A stretch of 64,000 nucleotides of DNA, taken from assembly GCF_036880985.1 (NCBI RefSeq), contig NZ_JBAJNO010000001.1:310001-374000 (forward strand), in the 5' to 3' direction. Below, in pieces: positions 52,361 to 61,896 of this stretch (positions are counted from its first letter, which is position 1; the number at the start of each line of letters is the position of its first letter). Below the pieces are notes generated by a model. The model saw only the letters and a list, made by a program, of their open reading frames with translations, ran no database searches and had not been told where the DNA came from. The position numbers were made by a program, and so were the translations under genes. The DNA is from Limibacter armeniacum (GTDB lineage Bacteria > Bacteroidota > Bacteroidia > Cytophagales > Flammeovirgaceae).

Positions 52361-55249
52361 ATGAAAAAGATATTCAGTCTGATATTTACTGTGCTGCTTG
52401 CCTATCACCTACAAGCACAGCTACCTGCAGGCTATCCGAAAACCAATAGGGTAAAAGAAAACATCAACCTTGACTGGAAGTTTTCCAAAATGCTCAAAGG
52501 TGAAAAGCCTTCCGAAGAAAACTTTGATGATAGGGCTTGGGAGAAGGTCAATTTACCACATAATCCTGATCCGCTAGCTTTAGACCTGGACAGTGTCACG
52601 GAGCATTGGAGACAAGAGACTTTTCTGAGAGATCAGAACTGGTACCGTAAAAAAATGCGAATTGATTTGACAGAAAACGAGAAAGCTTTTATCGAATTTG
52701 AAGGAGTCCACAATGCGACAGAGTTATACGTAAATGGAAATTTTGTCGGTCGTTTTGCCGTGAACGGGTATGTCTCGCATCATTTTGATATTACGGATTT
52801 TGTAAAGTCAGGGGAGGTAAACACCATTGTGGTCAATGCGGATAACAGTTATGACCCTATGATTGCCCCTGACCCGGATGAGACGGATTATGTGAAATGG
52901 GCAGGTATCTATCGAGATGTTTATCTGGTCAAAACCAATAGACTTCACGTCAACTTCAATTGGGAAGATGCGTTTGCGGGAGTTCACATTACGACTCCAA
53001 CCGTAAAAAAACGGAATGGAACAGTATCGGTAAGAACAACCGTTGTCAACGAATATTCGGAAGCATCAGATTGTCGAATCGAGACAATGATCGTGGATGC
53101 GGATGGAGCCGTTGTGAAAAAAATGACTGCTAGGTCTAACGTTGGACAAGGACAGCACAAAGTCTTCCGACAGACGACGGATATTGTGGATAACTACCAT
53201 CTTTGGTCACCTGATCACCCGTATCTGTACCGTGCCGTTTCTGTCGTTTACCTAAATGATAAGCCTGTAGATTTTATAGAAAATACCTTTGGTTTCCGTT
53301 CGATCGAGCTGGTCGATGGACAAGGGTTGCTGCTGAATGGAGAGCCCTTTTTTATGATTGGTATCAACCGTCATCAAAACTATCCACATATCGGTGATGC
53401 AGTACCCAACAGTATGCATTTTGAAGCGGCTTTGGCGTATAAGAAAGCGGGGGTAAATGCGATTCGTCTTTCACATTATCCACAAGACAATGCCTTTATC
53501 GAGGCTTGTGACAAGTTGGGAATTGTGCTTTACGAAGAGCCATCCACTTGGATTCTATGGGATCAAGGAGAATGGATGGACAAGTTGGAGCAGTCCATGC
53601 GTATGATGGTTCGTAATCACCGCAATCATCCATCGATCATCATTTGGGGAGCAGGTATCAATCACAGAGGTCCTGTACCGCAGCTCAACAGTGCGGCTAA
53701 AGAAGAAGACCCTTTCCGACTAACGGCAAGTGCATCTAGTCCGTGGTGTGGAGTGAAAAATGCAGGAGGAGCTGATATCTATGCGACGATGGATTACCGC
53801 AGAACGGATTGGCCAGAGGGAGACTTCTGTCTGGTGATGGAGCATGGAGAGTCCAATGATGGACTAGCACAGCAGTTCCATATTTCTCGTTATAAAAAGC
53901 GTAAAAATAATATTGGTGCGCTGCTTTGGGTTGGCGCTGATTATAATCGTCTTCGCCCGAATCCAAAGGAGCATGATATGTATACAGAATACGGAATGCA
54001 AACCATTTACCGTGTGCCTCGTCCTGCCTACTATTGGTATCAATCTGAAAATTCAAAAGTTCCTTTCGTACACATTGCAGATGAATCTGTTTATAAAAAT
54101 GAAAAAATACATGTGTACAGCAATGCGCCAAAAGTAGCTTTGTATGCAAACGATAAATTGGTAGCCATCCAAAGTGCCGATAACGATCCACTGCGTATTA
54201 TGAACAAGTTTCCGTCTTTTACATTCCGATATCAGTGGACGAATGAAAAACTGACAGCCAAAGCACTATATGAGTATGAAAATATTCCTTTGGCTACGCA
54301 CACCCGTACCAAAGCAGGGGAACCATACGCATTGAAATTAGCGGTTGATAATCCAAGTCTTCAATTGACTGCAGGAGGATCAGACTTAAAGATGATTAGG
54401 GCGTATGTAGTAGATAAAAATGGGGAAGTAGTCATTAATGCAGATAACAAAGTACATTTTGAAACAAAAGGGGCAGGTACCGTTGTGTATGAAAAGGAAG
54501 CATTTGTGGAAAATATGCAAGTCTACCATGGAGTGGCAACTGTATACTTGAGTGGAACGGCTAAGGCAGGTGAAGTTGAAATTAAAGCTACTTCCGGAAA
54601 GCTGAAATCGGCTACAATAGAACTAACAACTGTCCCTTTTATAGCGGATGAATTAGCTAAAAATGCCCAACCTATTTATGATAATCCTATCTACAAAATT
54701 GACATTCAGACAGAAGGACAATTGTCACAGTTTGGTTGGGAAGTTGCCAATGGTGGAGACAGTGATGCTTTTACATTTCAACTTGGGGAGAGCACTTTCT
54801 CTGTTACAGCGGATGAAGGATTGAAATGGCGGAAAGGAACTTACACCATACTCGGTGATTTGGCATTTATGGGGTGTGATGGGGTGTACACAGATGCGGG
54901 TGATTTGAAATTGACTATTACTGGATTATCAAAAGGCAAATACGAATTGAAAACCTACCATCATTCTTTTGAAAATAGGAATAAGCTTTTCCCTTACAAT
55001 ATGGCAGTGACCAGAAGAGATGCAAGAGATGTGTTTTCTTATATCTCTGACGATGAGCCTGTAGGTATTTTTAATGCGAAAGATATAGGGGAGCGTAAAC
55101 CAATCTCAGTGACGAATATTATTGAAAGCAATGGTACCGATCCGGTAGAGATTTATTTCAGAACAGATAAGGAAAGTGCGGCTACATGGCTCAATGGATT
55201 GGAGTTCAAAAGAGTCCATAATAGCATAGTAGAGAAGAGAGGGATATAA
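52361..55249 (+). CDS. GH2-family protein with atypical catalytic site
   Basis: This 962-residue protein has a signal peptide ending YHLQAQ. The GH2 sugar-binding domain (NLDWKFSKM to about 215), the immunoglobulin-like middle domain and the TIM barrel (LLNGEPFFMIGINRHQN) are all present. The strand that normally reads WSLGNE reads WGAGINH here, so the acid/base glutamate position is N434. The nucleophile region VMEHGE keeps E494 (or E497). The C-terminal half adds beta-domains of unknown type. It may use another acid or water, act on a good leaving group, or only bind. The nucleotide sequence is clean through this part, so it is not a frameshift effect. The GH30 gene follows after 20 bp. Confidence 0.8.
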   Translation: MKKIFSLIFTVLLAYHLQAQLPAGYPKTNRVKENINLDWKFSKMLKGEKPSEENFDDRAWEKVNLPHNPDPLALDLDSVTEHWRQETFLRDQNWYRKKMRIDLTENEKAFIEFEGVHNATELYVNGNFVGRFAVNGYVSHHFDITDFVKSGEVNTIVVNADNSYDPMIAPDPDETDYVKWAGIYRDVYLVKTNRLHVNFNWEDAFAGVHITTPTVKKRNGTVSVRTTVVNEYSEASDCRIETMIVDADGAVVKKMTARSNVGQGQHKVFRQTTDIVDNYHLWSPDHPYLYRAVSVVYLNDKPVDFIENTFGFRSIELVDGQGLLLNGEPFFMIGINRHQNYPHIGDAVPNSMHFEAALAYKKAGVNAIRLSHYPQDNAFIEACDKLGIVLYEEPSTWILWDQGEWMDKLEQSMRMMVRNHRNHPSIIIWGAGINHRGPVPQLNSAAKEEDPFRLTASASSPWCGVKNAGGADIYATMDYRRTDWPEGDFCLVMEHGESNDGLAQQFHISRYKKRKNNIGALLWVGADYNRLRPNPKEHDMYTEYGMQTIYRVPRPAYYWYQSENSKVPFVHIADESVYKNEKIHVYSNAPKVALYANDKLVAIQSADNDPLRIMNKFPSFTFRYQWTNEKLTAKALYEYENIPLATHTRTKAGEPYALKLAVDNPSLQLTAGGSDLKMIRAYVVDKNGEVVINADNKVHFETKGAGTVVYEKEAFVENMQVYHGVATVYLSGTAKAGEVEIKATSGKLKSATIELTTVPFIADELAKNAQPIYDNPIYKIDIQTEGQLSQFGWEVANGGDSDAFTFQLGESTFSVTADEGLKWRKGTYTILGDLAFMGCDGVYTDAGDLKLTITGLSKGKYELKTYHHSFENRNKLFPYNMAVTRRDARDVFSYISDDEPVGIFNAKDIGERKPISVTNIIESNGTDPVEIYFRTDKESAATWLNGLEFKRVHNSIVEKRGI

Positions 55250-55269
55250 CTTTAAATGATCAGTAAAAG

Positions 55270-56688
55270 ATGAATAATATACAATACATACTTAACCCAA
55301 TATTGGGGATTTGTCTGCTTTTTTTAAGTAATGGCATTTTTGCGCAAAGCAACCTTGATGTAAAAACTTGGTTTGTACAGTTTGAAAGGGGAGAGGCATC
55401 TCCTTTACAGGAAGTCAACAATAAAGATGTTAAAGGAAATGCTGGCTGGAAGAATAGAATTTATATCCAACCTGAAGTAGTATTTCAAGAGATAGAAGGA
55501 ATTGGGGGAGCTTTCAATGAAATAGGCGGGGAAGCATTGCATTCGCTTCCTCAAGATGTACAACAGCAAATATTGCAAAATCTTTTTTCGGAAGAAGGAG
55601 CTGGATTTACTTTCTGTCGTACAGCTATTGGCGCTAGCGATTTTGGGCTCGATGCCTATAGTTATTCAATGGTACCGGATGACTATAATATGAAACACTT
55701 TTCTATAGAAAGGGATCAAAAATATGTCTTGCCCTACATCAAAGGGGCGTTGGCGGTAAACCCCAATATGACCTTATTTGCTTCTCCTTGGAGTCCTCCA
55801 GGTTGGATGAAAGAAAGTGGAGAAATGGAAGGGTTAAAAGTGGATGGAAATGAGCTGAAGAACAACCCTAAAGTGTATAAAGCCTACGCTGACTATTTTG
55901 TGAAGTACGTTCGGGCTTATCATGAAAACGGAGTGGACATTGATCGTATCTGTATTCAGAATGAAAATGATGCAGATACCAAGTATCCGAGTTGTATTTT
56001 TCCTGCGAAGGAAATGGTGAGTTTTGCAAATGATTACCTGATTCCTGCTTTTAAGAAAAACAAAATAAAGGCGAAGGTTTATGCAGGTACTTTCAGAGTC
56101 GTTAATCAAATGGATCTGATGGATTTTGTGGCAATCAAAGAACTGGGTGAAATAGATGGAGTAGGGATTCAATATACAGATGCTCGCTTTATTTCAGATG
56201 CCCAAACTTTCAAGCCTGATTTGAAAATTTTCCATACGGAAGGGCATTGCTATAATGGCGAAAATTCTGTTGAACAAGCTGCACATCGTTTAGAAGAAGT
56301 GGCCAATTATATTAACAGTGGTAGTACCACTTTTACATATTGGAATATGATTCTGAATGAAACGACCAAAAGCGGTTGGGGATGGACACAAAACTCTCTG
56401 ATCAATATTAATAGAGAAACAGGAGAGGTCTACTACAATCCTGACTACAATGCCATGTATATCATCAGCAAGTTTATCAAGCCAGGAGACAAACGCATTG
56501 CATCAGTTTGTCGAGGAAAATACCCAATGATATCGGTGAAATCTCCTGACGGAACCATTAAAGTATTAATTGTAAATGGTAATACAGCTAATGATACTTT
56601 TGAGTTGGTAGTGAATGATAAAGTGTTAAAGGTCAATATACCTGCTAACAGATTAACGGCTGTAACCATTTTGCAGAAAGACATTTAA
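55270..56688 (+). CDS. GH30 beta-glycosidase
   Basis: This 472-residue secreted enzyme has a signal peptide ending NGIFAQ. EIEGIGGAFNEIGGEAL opens the barrel, and FASPWSPPGWMK is a GH30 hallmark. Acid/base E232 lies in IQNEND and nucleophile E324 in FHTEGH. The C-terminal beta-sandwich typical of GH30 is present (about 400-470). GH30 members are beta-glucosidases, beta-xylosidases, beta-fucosidases or endo-beta-1,6-galactanases; in this setting beta-1,6-galactose or xylose side chains are possible targets. Last gene of the operon beginning at 51421, ended by the strong hairpin at 56707. Confidence 0.9.
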   Translation: MNNIQYILNPILGICLLFLSNGIFAQSNLDVKTWFVQFERGEASPLQEVNNKDVKGNAGWKNRIYIQPEVVFQEIEGIGGAFNEIGGEALHSLPQDVQQQILQNLFSEEGAGFTFCRTAIGASDFGLDAYSYSMVPDDYNMKHFSIERDQKYVLPYIKGALAVNPNMTLFASPWSPPGWMKESGEMEGLKVDGNELKNNPKVYKAYADYFVKYVRAYHENGVDIDRICIQNENDADTKYPSCIFPAKEMVSFANDYLIPAFKKNKIKAKVYAGTFRVVNQMDLMDFVAIKELGEIDGVGIQYTDARFISDAQTFKPDLKIFHTEGHCYNGENSVEQAAHRLEEVANYINSGSTTFTYWNMILNETTKSGWGWTQNSLININRETGEVYYNPDYNAMYIISKFIKPGDKRIASVCRGKYPMISVKSPDGTIKVLIVNGNTANDTFELVVNDKVLKVNIPANRLTAVTILQKDI

Positions 56689-56706
56689 TCCCCTTATAAA
56701 TTCATC

Positions 56707-56753
56707 ATAAAAAAGAGTCATCCTGAATAGCATTCAGGATGACTCTTTTTTAT
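56707..56753. terminator. Bidirectional intrinsic terminator, GH30 / GH3
   Basis: A perfect 22-bp inverted repeat (56707-56728 with 56732-56753) with a 3-nt AGC loop is flanked by runs of A and T. It is the strongest terminator in the window and serves both converging operons. Confidence 0.92.
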
Positions 56754-56777
56754 TAGCCTTGGGTTGTTTGATTAGTC

Positions 56778-59015
56778 TTATTTAATCATTGTCTCACTAA
56801 AGAAAATATCCTGCTGATCAAGTGTCAGCTTTTCTCCCTTTACCGTAATTGAGGCAGTCAGTTTCATGTTTGTAGATGATGCACCGATCGAAAACTTATA
56901 GGTACCTGGCTCAATAACCAGTTTCATGTCCTTATCATAAAAAGCAAGTTGCTGAGGAGACACATAGAAAGTGACTGTCTTTCTTTGCCCTTTTTCCAGT
57001 TCTACTCTAGAAAAACCTTCCAGAACAATTGGAGGCCTTGGCATGGAAAGTCCTTTGGCAGAGACATACAGCTGTGCAATCTCAGCTCCCTTACGATCAC
57101 CTGTGTTTTCCAGTTCAAAAGAAAGTGGTATCCATTGGTCTGTAGTGGATGCTTCATTGGATACCTTAAGGTTGCTATATGTAAAAGTGGTATAGGACAA
57201 ACCATGTCCGAAAGGATAAAGTGGCATATCATCAGGATTATATCCTTTACTGTACCAAATTGGGCACTGTTTATTACTGCGTGGAACGGTTACCGTCATT
57301 TTTCCTGAAGGATTGATATTGCCGAGCAGCATATCCGCTACGGCATTACCGCCTTCCTCACCCGGATACCATGCCTGTACAATTGCCTGACAGCCCTTTT
57401 CAATATCAGTCAGAACATGGGGTCTGCCTCCGAATACGATTAGTACAACGGGTTTGCCTATTGCAATCAATTCTTTAACAAACGCTTCTTGCTGACCAGC
57501 AAGCCTGATATTGGAACGGTTACGTCCTTCACCACACAGGTAGCGGTTTTCTCCCATAGCGGCAATGATGACATCACTTTCCTGTGCATACTGAAGTGCT
57601 TTTTCAGGATCAGGAATACCGAAGTCCTTGGAAGTAATCTCCACCACATTTTTTTCTCGCTCATCACCTACATTTTTGTTGAGGCTGGCGATGGAGCTGT
57701 TGTAGGAATCTGTCCAGTCACAACCCCGCTCATACAGGATTTCTACCTGATCGTTTACCTTGGATTGCAAGCCTTCAAGTAGTGTGATTAGTTTTGGATT
57801 TAAACCGTCGAGTGGTTGTTTTCCCCAGTAAAGAGATAAAGTCTGATGGGTATAATCTCCTAATAGGGATTCTACGGCATCCGCATTAGGACCCACCAAA
57901 GCTATTTTTTTTATGTCGTCACTCAAGGGAAGAATGCCCTTGTTTTTCAGTAATACCAATGATTGAGCGGCAGAAATGTAGGCTCTTTCACGGTAGTCTA
58001 CAGGGTCTAATTCCACATTCTTTTGAGGGACTGGAGGCATATCCAAAAGCCCTAGTCTTCCTTTCAGAGTGAGGATATGTCGGACAGCATTGTCAATGTC
58101 TTCCATTGAGATCATGCCTTTTTCAAGGGCTCCAGGAAGTTGTTTGTAATAATCGCCGTTGGGTAACTCAAGATGTATCCCATTTTTCAGTGCCATTGCG
58201 ACAGCTTCAAGGGTATCCTTGGCGTAGTGGTAGGAATTATGAATCTGCTTGATGGCAAAATAGTCGGAAACCACCACACCATCATATCCCCATTGGTTGC
58301 GGAGTACGTCCTGTAGCAGAAATGCTGAAGCATGTGCCGGAACTCCCTGATAGGAATGGTATCCTGGCATCAGGGATTGGGAATTGCCCAGGCGGATGGC
58401 AACCTCATGGGGCATTAGTATTTCCTCATAAAATACACGAAGGTTGTCATTTTTGCCACCGTATCCGGCAAAGTGCTTGGTAGTGGTGGCTACCCCTTTG
58501 CTCAGGTCATCAGTTTGCATTCCTTTTACAAAAGCCAGTCCCATGCGGGACGTTAGATATTCTGACTCCCCAAAGCTTTCCTCCATTCTGCCCCAATGGG
58601 CATTTCTGCTTACATCCAGCATTGGAGACAGCGCTAGAGTGGTACCCAATGAGCGCATCAGTCTAGATGTGTATCCGGTATTGATACGCAGCAACTCAGG
58701 GTTCCAGCTGCAGGAAATACCTATCTGTTGTGGTAAGGTAGTCGCCCCTTCAATATTATAGCCCGAAATAGCTTCTCCTCTAGCAAGTTTTGGTTGGTCA
58801 GCTTCTCCCATCAGTTGCAATACTTTCTGTTCCAGCGAAAGGGTGTCCATTATGGCAGACACTTTTTGCTGTATAGTTTTTTCCCTTTGGGCAGTAATTC
58901 CTGCATTCTGTACCTGATTCGGGCTGTTGCCAAATTGGTGAGCGGATGGTTTACAGGAAAAGAGGCTTAGGCATAACAATGTGCTGAGCAGTCTGTTCTT
59001 TATGTTTGCATGCAT
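56778..59015 (-). CDS. GH3 beta-glycosidase, lipoprotein (different subgroup)
   Basis: The 745-residue product starts at the ATG that gives a lipobox LFSC; 11 upstream codons to another ATG are less likely. MDTLSLEQKVLQLMGEADQP begins the barrel, the nucleophile is D251 in VVSDYFA, and WYPGEEGGNAVADMLLG and LYPFGHGLSYTTF mark the second and fibronectin-III-like domains. It is only distantly related to the two GH3 genes at 6834 and 44965 and looks like the broad beta-glucosidase group. Lipid-anchored, so periplasm- or surface-facing. Co-transcribed with the upstream GH16 gene (74-bp gap). Confidence 0.9.
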   Translation of the reverse strand: MHANIKNRLLSTLLCLSLFSCKPSAHQFGNSPNQVQNAGITAQREKTIQQKVSAIMDTLSLEQKVLQLMGEADQPKLARGEAISGYNIEGATTLPQQIGISCSWNPELLRINTGYTSRLMRSLGTTLALSPMLDVSRNAHWGRMEESFGESEYLTSRMGLAFVKGMQTDDLSKGVATTTKHFAGYGGKNDNLRVFYEEILMPHEVAIRLGNSQSLMPGYHSYQGVPAHASAFLLQDVLRNQWGYDGVVVSDYFAIKQIHNSYHYAKDTLEAVAMALKNGIHLELPNGDYYKQLPGALEKGMISMEDIDNAVRHILTLKGRLGLLDMPPVPQKNVELDPVDYRERAYISAAQSLVLLKNKGILPLSDDIKKIALVGPNADAVESLLGDYTHQTLSLYWGKQPLDGLNPKLITLLEGLQSKVNDQVEILYERGCDWTDSYNSSIASLNKNVGDEREKNVVEITSKDFGIPDPEKALQYAQESDVIIAAMGENRYLCGEGRNRSNIRLAGQQEAFVKELIAIGKPVVLIVFGGRPHVLTDIEKGCQAIVQAWYPGEEGGNAVADMLLGNINPSGKMTVTVPRSNKQCPIWYSKGYNPDDMPLYPFGHGLSYTTFTYSNLKVSNEASTTDQWIPLSFELENTGDRKGAEIAQLYVSAKGLSMPRPPIVLEGFSRVELEKGQRKTVTFYVSPQQLAFYDKDMKLVIEPGTYKFSIGASSTNMKLTASITVKGEKLTLDQQDIFFSETMIK

Positions 59016-59089
59016 TTTATTGTATGTTTGGCTGTTGTTCATTAGCATAAAAAAAAGAGGAGATATATGCCCTTCTCAATTCATCAATA

Positions 59090-59962
59090 TTAGTTGGCTT
59101 CCCAAGCTCTGAAGTACTTCACATTAAATTGCCCATCAAGTCGCTGATCGTCCGGAAGTGCACCAAACCATTTGTTGGATTCGTTATTGAAATTGACTTC
59201 CAATGGCTGGTGCCAGTGGGTATTCTTAGCTTCCCTGAACAGGATGCCGTCAATGTAGAAGCGGATGTATTCAGGTGTCCATTCAAGTCCCCATACATGG
59301 TAATCTTGTTGCAGTTCTGAAGGGATATAGTACTTTTTGGTTCTGGAAAAATGCTTCTGAATATCCCCTTTATCCTTAGGTGTCCTGAAAACATGGATGT
59401 TGGAATTCAGGTCATTCCGGTTATAACTTACACCGGGGGCATTCTCGCAGATATCAATCTCAGTCCACCAGTCCTTGCTTACGTTAGTCATCCAGAAACC
59501 CGATACCCAAGGAGCATCCATCAGTTTCATCTCTGCCTCAAAATAGCCGTAGAGAAATTTCTTCTTACTTTTGATAAATCCAGAAGTATGAGTAAAACCT
59601 TCCGGGAGTGAATCATTCTGGTGTTTGTTAACACTGAAAATGAGTTCACCATTTTCCAACCTGACATTGGATGGATGGAAGAAAGTAGGTTGTCTGCCTT
59701 TCCATTTCGGGTTGTTGGGATACCATCGACTTTCGTTGACACTTTTTCCATCAAATTCATCGGAGTGTTTTTTCAGCAATTTCCACTTACCGTTATTGCC
59801 TTGATCTGAAAGCGGATAACGGTCGTTTTGTCTTACCACTCTCATTTCAATATTGACGGTGTCTACATAGTGTTTTGGGGGGATGGTTAAGTCTTGTGCT
59901 AATACGACAGTATTGCCTGCTGCAAACAAAAAGATTCCCGCTAGAAATTGTTGTACATTCAT
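59090..59962 (-). CDS. GH16 endo-hydrolase, single domain
   Basis: The 290-residue secreted protein starts at 59962, which gives a signal peptide ending NTVVLAQ. The GH16 motif is E168-I-D-I-C-E173 in WWTEIDICEN. HSDEFDGKSVNESRWYPNNP and GYFEAEMKLMDAPWVSGFW are typical GH16 strands. The form of the start and the tryptophan-rich substrate loop suggest a galactan-active (agarase, porphyranase or carrageenase-like) enzyme, but the subfamily cannot be fixed by eye. First gene of a two-gene minus-strand operon with the GH3 lipoprotein; no sorting domain. Confidence 0.87.
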   Translation of the reverse strand: MNVQQFLAGIFLFAAGNTVVLAQDLTIPPKHYVDTVNIEMRVVRQNDRYPLSDQGNNGKWKLLKKHSDEFDGKSVNESRWYPNNPKWKGRQPTFFHPSNVRLENGELIFSVNKHQNDSLPEGFTHTSGFIKSKKKFLYGYFEAEMKLMDAPWVSGFWMTNVSKDWWTEIDICENAPGVSYNRNDLNSNIHVFRTPKDKGDIQKHFSRTKKYYIPSELQQDYHVWGLEWTPEYIRFYIDGILFREAKNTHWHQPLEVNFNNESNKWFGALPDDQRLDGQFNVKYFRAWEAN

Positions 59963-60150
59963 ATTGCTGCCATTAAAAAAATGAGTATTCAATATTTTAC
60001 AAAACCCAATTTATCAGTGTAGGCAAGAATCATTGCGGAAAAAATAGGGCAACTAAAGGGGTGATTCTTTAAGGCATGAATAATACTGTTCGAATCAAAA
60101 GTGTTTCACTTATTAATAATCTATTGTTATGATTGCCCCAATGAAGTAAA

Positions 60151-60177
60151 TGAAAAAAAGTCCCCCATATTAAGGGG
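60151..60177 (-). promoter_or_regulatory. Related CCCCTT element, GH16-GH3 operon
   Basis: On the minus strand CCCCTTAATATGGGGGAC leads into a T-run ending TTTTTCA, 188 bp upstream of the GH16 start. Its plus-strand core TCCCCCATATTAAGGGGA is a near-palindrome matching the element at 30084-30101 at 15 of 18 positions. Confidence 0.4.
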
Positions 60178-60219
60178 AATTTTTAATATGTCTGAGTTCG
60201 TGAAATTCGGTAAAAAAGA

Positions 60220-60253
60220 ACCCCATTGAAAGCCGATCTACTTCCAATGGGGT
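60220..60253 (-). terminator. Intrinsic terminator of the NTF2/quinone reductase operon
   Basis: A 9-bp stem (ACCCCATTG, 60220-60228, with 60245-60253) and a 16-nt loop lie 23 bp past the stop codon. On the minus strand it is followed by TCTTTTTTACC; T-runs flank both sides. Confidence 0.75.
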
Positions 60254-60276
60254 ACTTTTTCATTTTAAAAAATGAA

Positions 60277-60654
60277 TTAAAACATCCCGTTCTGGTGCGC
60301 CTGCTTTTCAGGAACTTGCTGAATAGCATCCCAATGCTCGCAGATCTTGCCTTTTTCATCAAAGCGGAAAAAGTCCATGGTTACATATTGGTCATTACCG
60401 GGCCAAACCTGATGGGTATGCAAGGCGACGAGATCACCTTCCGCTACACTTCTTACAAATCGGATTGACTTTTCAGGGTATTCTCTCTGCATCTTTTCAA
60501 AATAATCAATAAAGCCCTGAGTTCCATCTGGTACATCCGGATTATGCTGGATATATTCTTTGCCAACATAAAGCTCAATAGCTTTTTGAGGGTTACCTTC
60601 GTAAGCCATTCGGTAAAAGGCAATCGCATTTTCTTTATTTTTTTCCAGATTCAT
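60277..60654 (-). CDS. NTF2/SnoaL-like protein
   Basis: This 125-residue cytoplasmic protein has the SnoaL-like fold: YIQHNPDVPDGTQGFIDYF, then LVALHTHQVW and FFRFDEKGKICEHWDAIQQV. The QHNP-VP-G and EHWD motifs are shared with both halves of the lipoprotein at 62678. The function of this subgroup is not known; proteins of this type often accompany oxidoreductases. It follows the quinone reductase gene by 34 bp. Confidence 0.8.
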   Translation of the reverse strand: MNLEKNKENAIAFYRMAYEGNPQKAIELYVGKEYIQHNPDVPDGTQGFIDYFEKMQREYPEKSIRFVRSVAEGDLVALHTHQVWPGNDQYVTMDFFRFDEKGKICEHWDAIQQVPEKQAHQNGMF

Positions 60655-60688
60655 ATTGAAGATTCTTTTAGTTGATAATCAGCTGATT

Positions 60689-61630
60689 TTAAAGGGTGAC
60701 GATTATTTTGCCTACTGTTCTTCCGGCTTCCACCTCCTTATGGGCTTCCTGCATCTCGTCAAAAGGAAATGTTTTAAAGATGGTAGGTTCTAAGGTACCG
60801 TCCGCTAGAAATTGACTTAAGGTAACCATCCCCGCTCTATCAGAATGTACCAACAGTGGAATGGTATGAATCTTTTTCTCCGTTTTTGCTTCCATCTCTT
60901 CCAACACTTTTTTTGATGTAGGTAGAGAAATAATGGTTCCACCTTCTTTTAGCACCTTGATAGAATCTTCTAATACTTTGCCGCCTATGCCATCCAAGAC
61001 AAAATCGATATCTGACAAAATATCCACAAAGTTTTGTTTCTGATAATCAATATGTTCATCAGCCCCCAATGACATCACAAATTCCCTGTTATTGCCTGAT
61101 GCGGTTGTAATCACGTAGGCGCCATAGTATTTGGCAATCTGAATGGCAAAATGTCCTACTCCCCCTGATCCCGCTTGAATCAGGACACGATCGCCTTTCT
61201 TTACCCTGTTTTCCAATACTTGAAGAGCTGTCAGAGCTGCAAGGGTAGTGGCTGCGGCCTCCTCAAAAGAGACATTGTCAGGTATTTTTGCCATTTGATT
61301 TTCAGGAGCTGCCACATATTCGGCATAGGCATTTCCCTGACCGGGGAAGTTCACCATACCGAAGACTTTGTCGCCTTTCTTAAAGTGAGTGACACCTGAA
61401 CCTACTTCCTCGACTGTACCAGCAATATCCCACCCGAGGATAATGTTTTCAGCACCTGCATACATGGACTTGATACCTTCCTCTGCTGCCCTGATTTTTA
61501 CGTCAGCTGGATTGATGCTAATAGCTTTTACAGCTACCAAAATTTCACCCTCTTTTAGGGGTGGTTTGTCTATTTCTTTGATTTTCAGGTTTTCTGCTGG
61601 TCCTGCTTTTTCCAATACGAATGCTTTCAT
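60689..61630 (-). CDS. NADP-dependent quinone oxidoreductase (zinc-free MDR family)
   Basis: This 313-residue cytoplasmic enzyme starts at the second of two adjacent ATGs (MKAFVLEKAG). The GroES-like domain has SINPADVKIRAAEEG and GWDIAGTVEEVGSGV; the Rossmann domain has LIQAGSGGVGHFAIQIAK (about 148-165), where NADP(H) binds. No catalytic or structural zinc cysteines are present, which fits quinone or enone reductases. It probably reduces quinones or alpha,beta-unsaturated carbonyls. Co-transcribed with the NTF2-like gene. Confidence 0.88.
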   Translation of the reverse strand: MKAFVLEKAGPAENLKIKEIDKPPLKEGEILVAVKAISINPADVKIRAAEEGIKSMYAGAENIILGWDIAGTVEEVGSGVTHFKKGDKVFGMVNFPGQGNAYAEYVAAPENQMAKIPDNVSFEEAAATTLAALTALQVLENRVKKGDRVLIQAGSGGVGHFAIQIAKYYGAYVITTASGNNREFVMSLGADEHIDYQKQNFVDILSDIDFVLDGIGGKVLEDSIKVLKEGGTIISLPTSKKVLEEMEAKTEKKIHTIPLLVHSDRAGMVTLSQFLADGTLEPTIFKTFPFDEMQEAHKEVEAGRTVGKIIVTL

Positions 61631-61896
61631 CATTATTTTGGGTTTAAGAGTTACTGTAAGAATCGAATACTGTATAGAGTTGGTTGATTGTAATTTGTAG
61701 TGTGCTTACAAATGGGAAGTGTCGGGGAAAGCACATCAGTGATAAAACACTTATTTTTAAGGTGTCATTCAATGGACGTGCCCATTATAATGGATTTGTC
61801 GAAAATAAGAGAATCGAAAGGTAATCCTGAATGAGAAATCTTCCATAGATTGACCTTCCGATCTCTGCTTTGAGATTGATATATCGTTATTTACAG

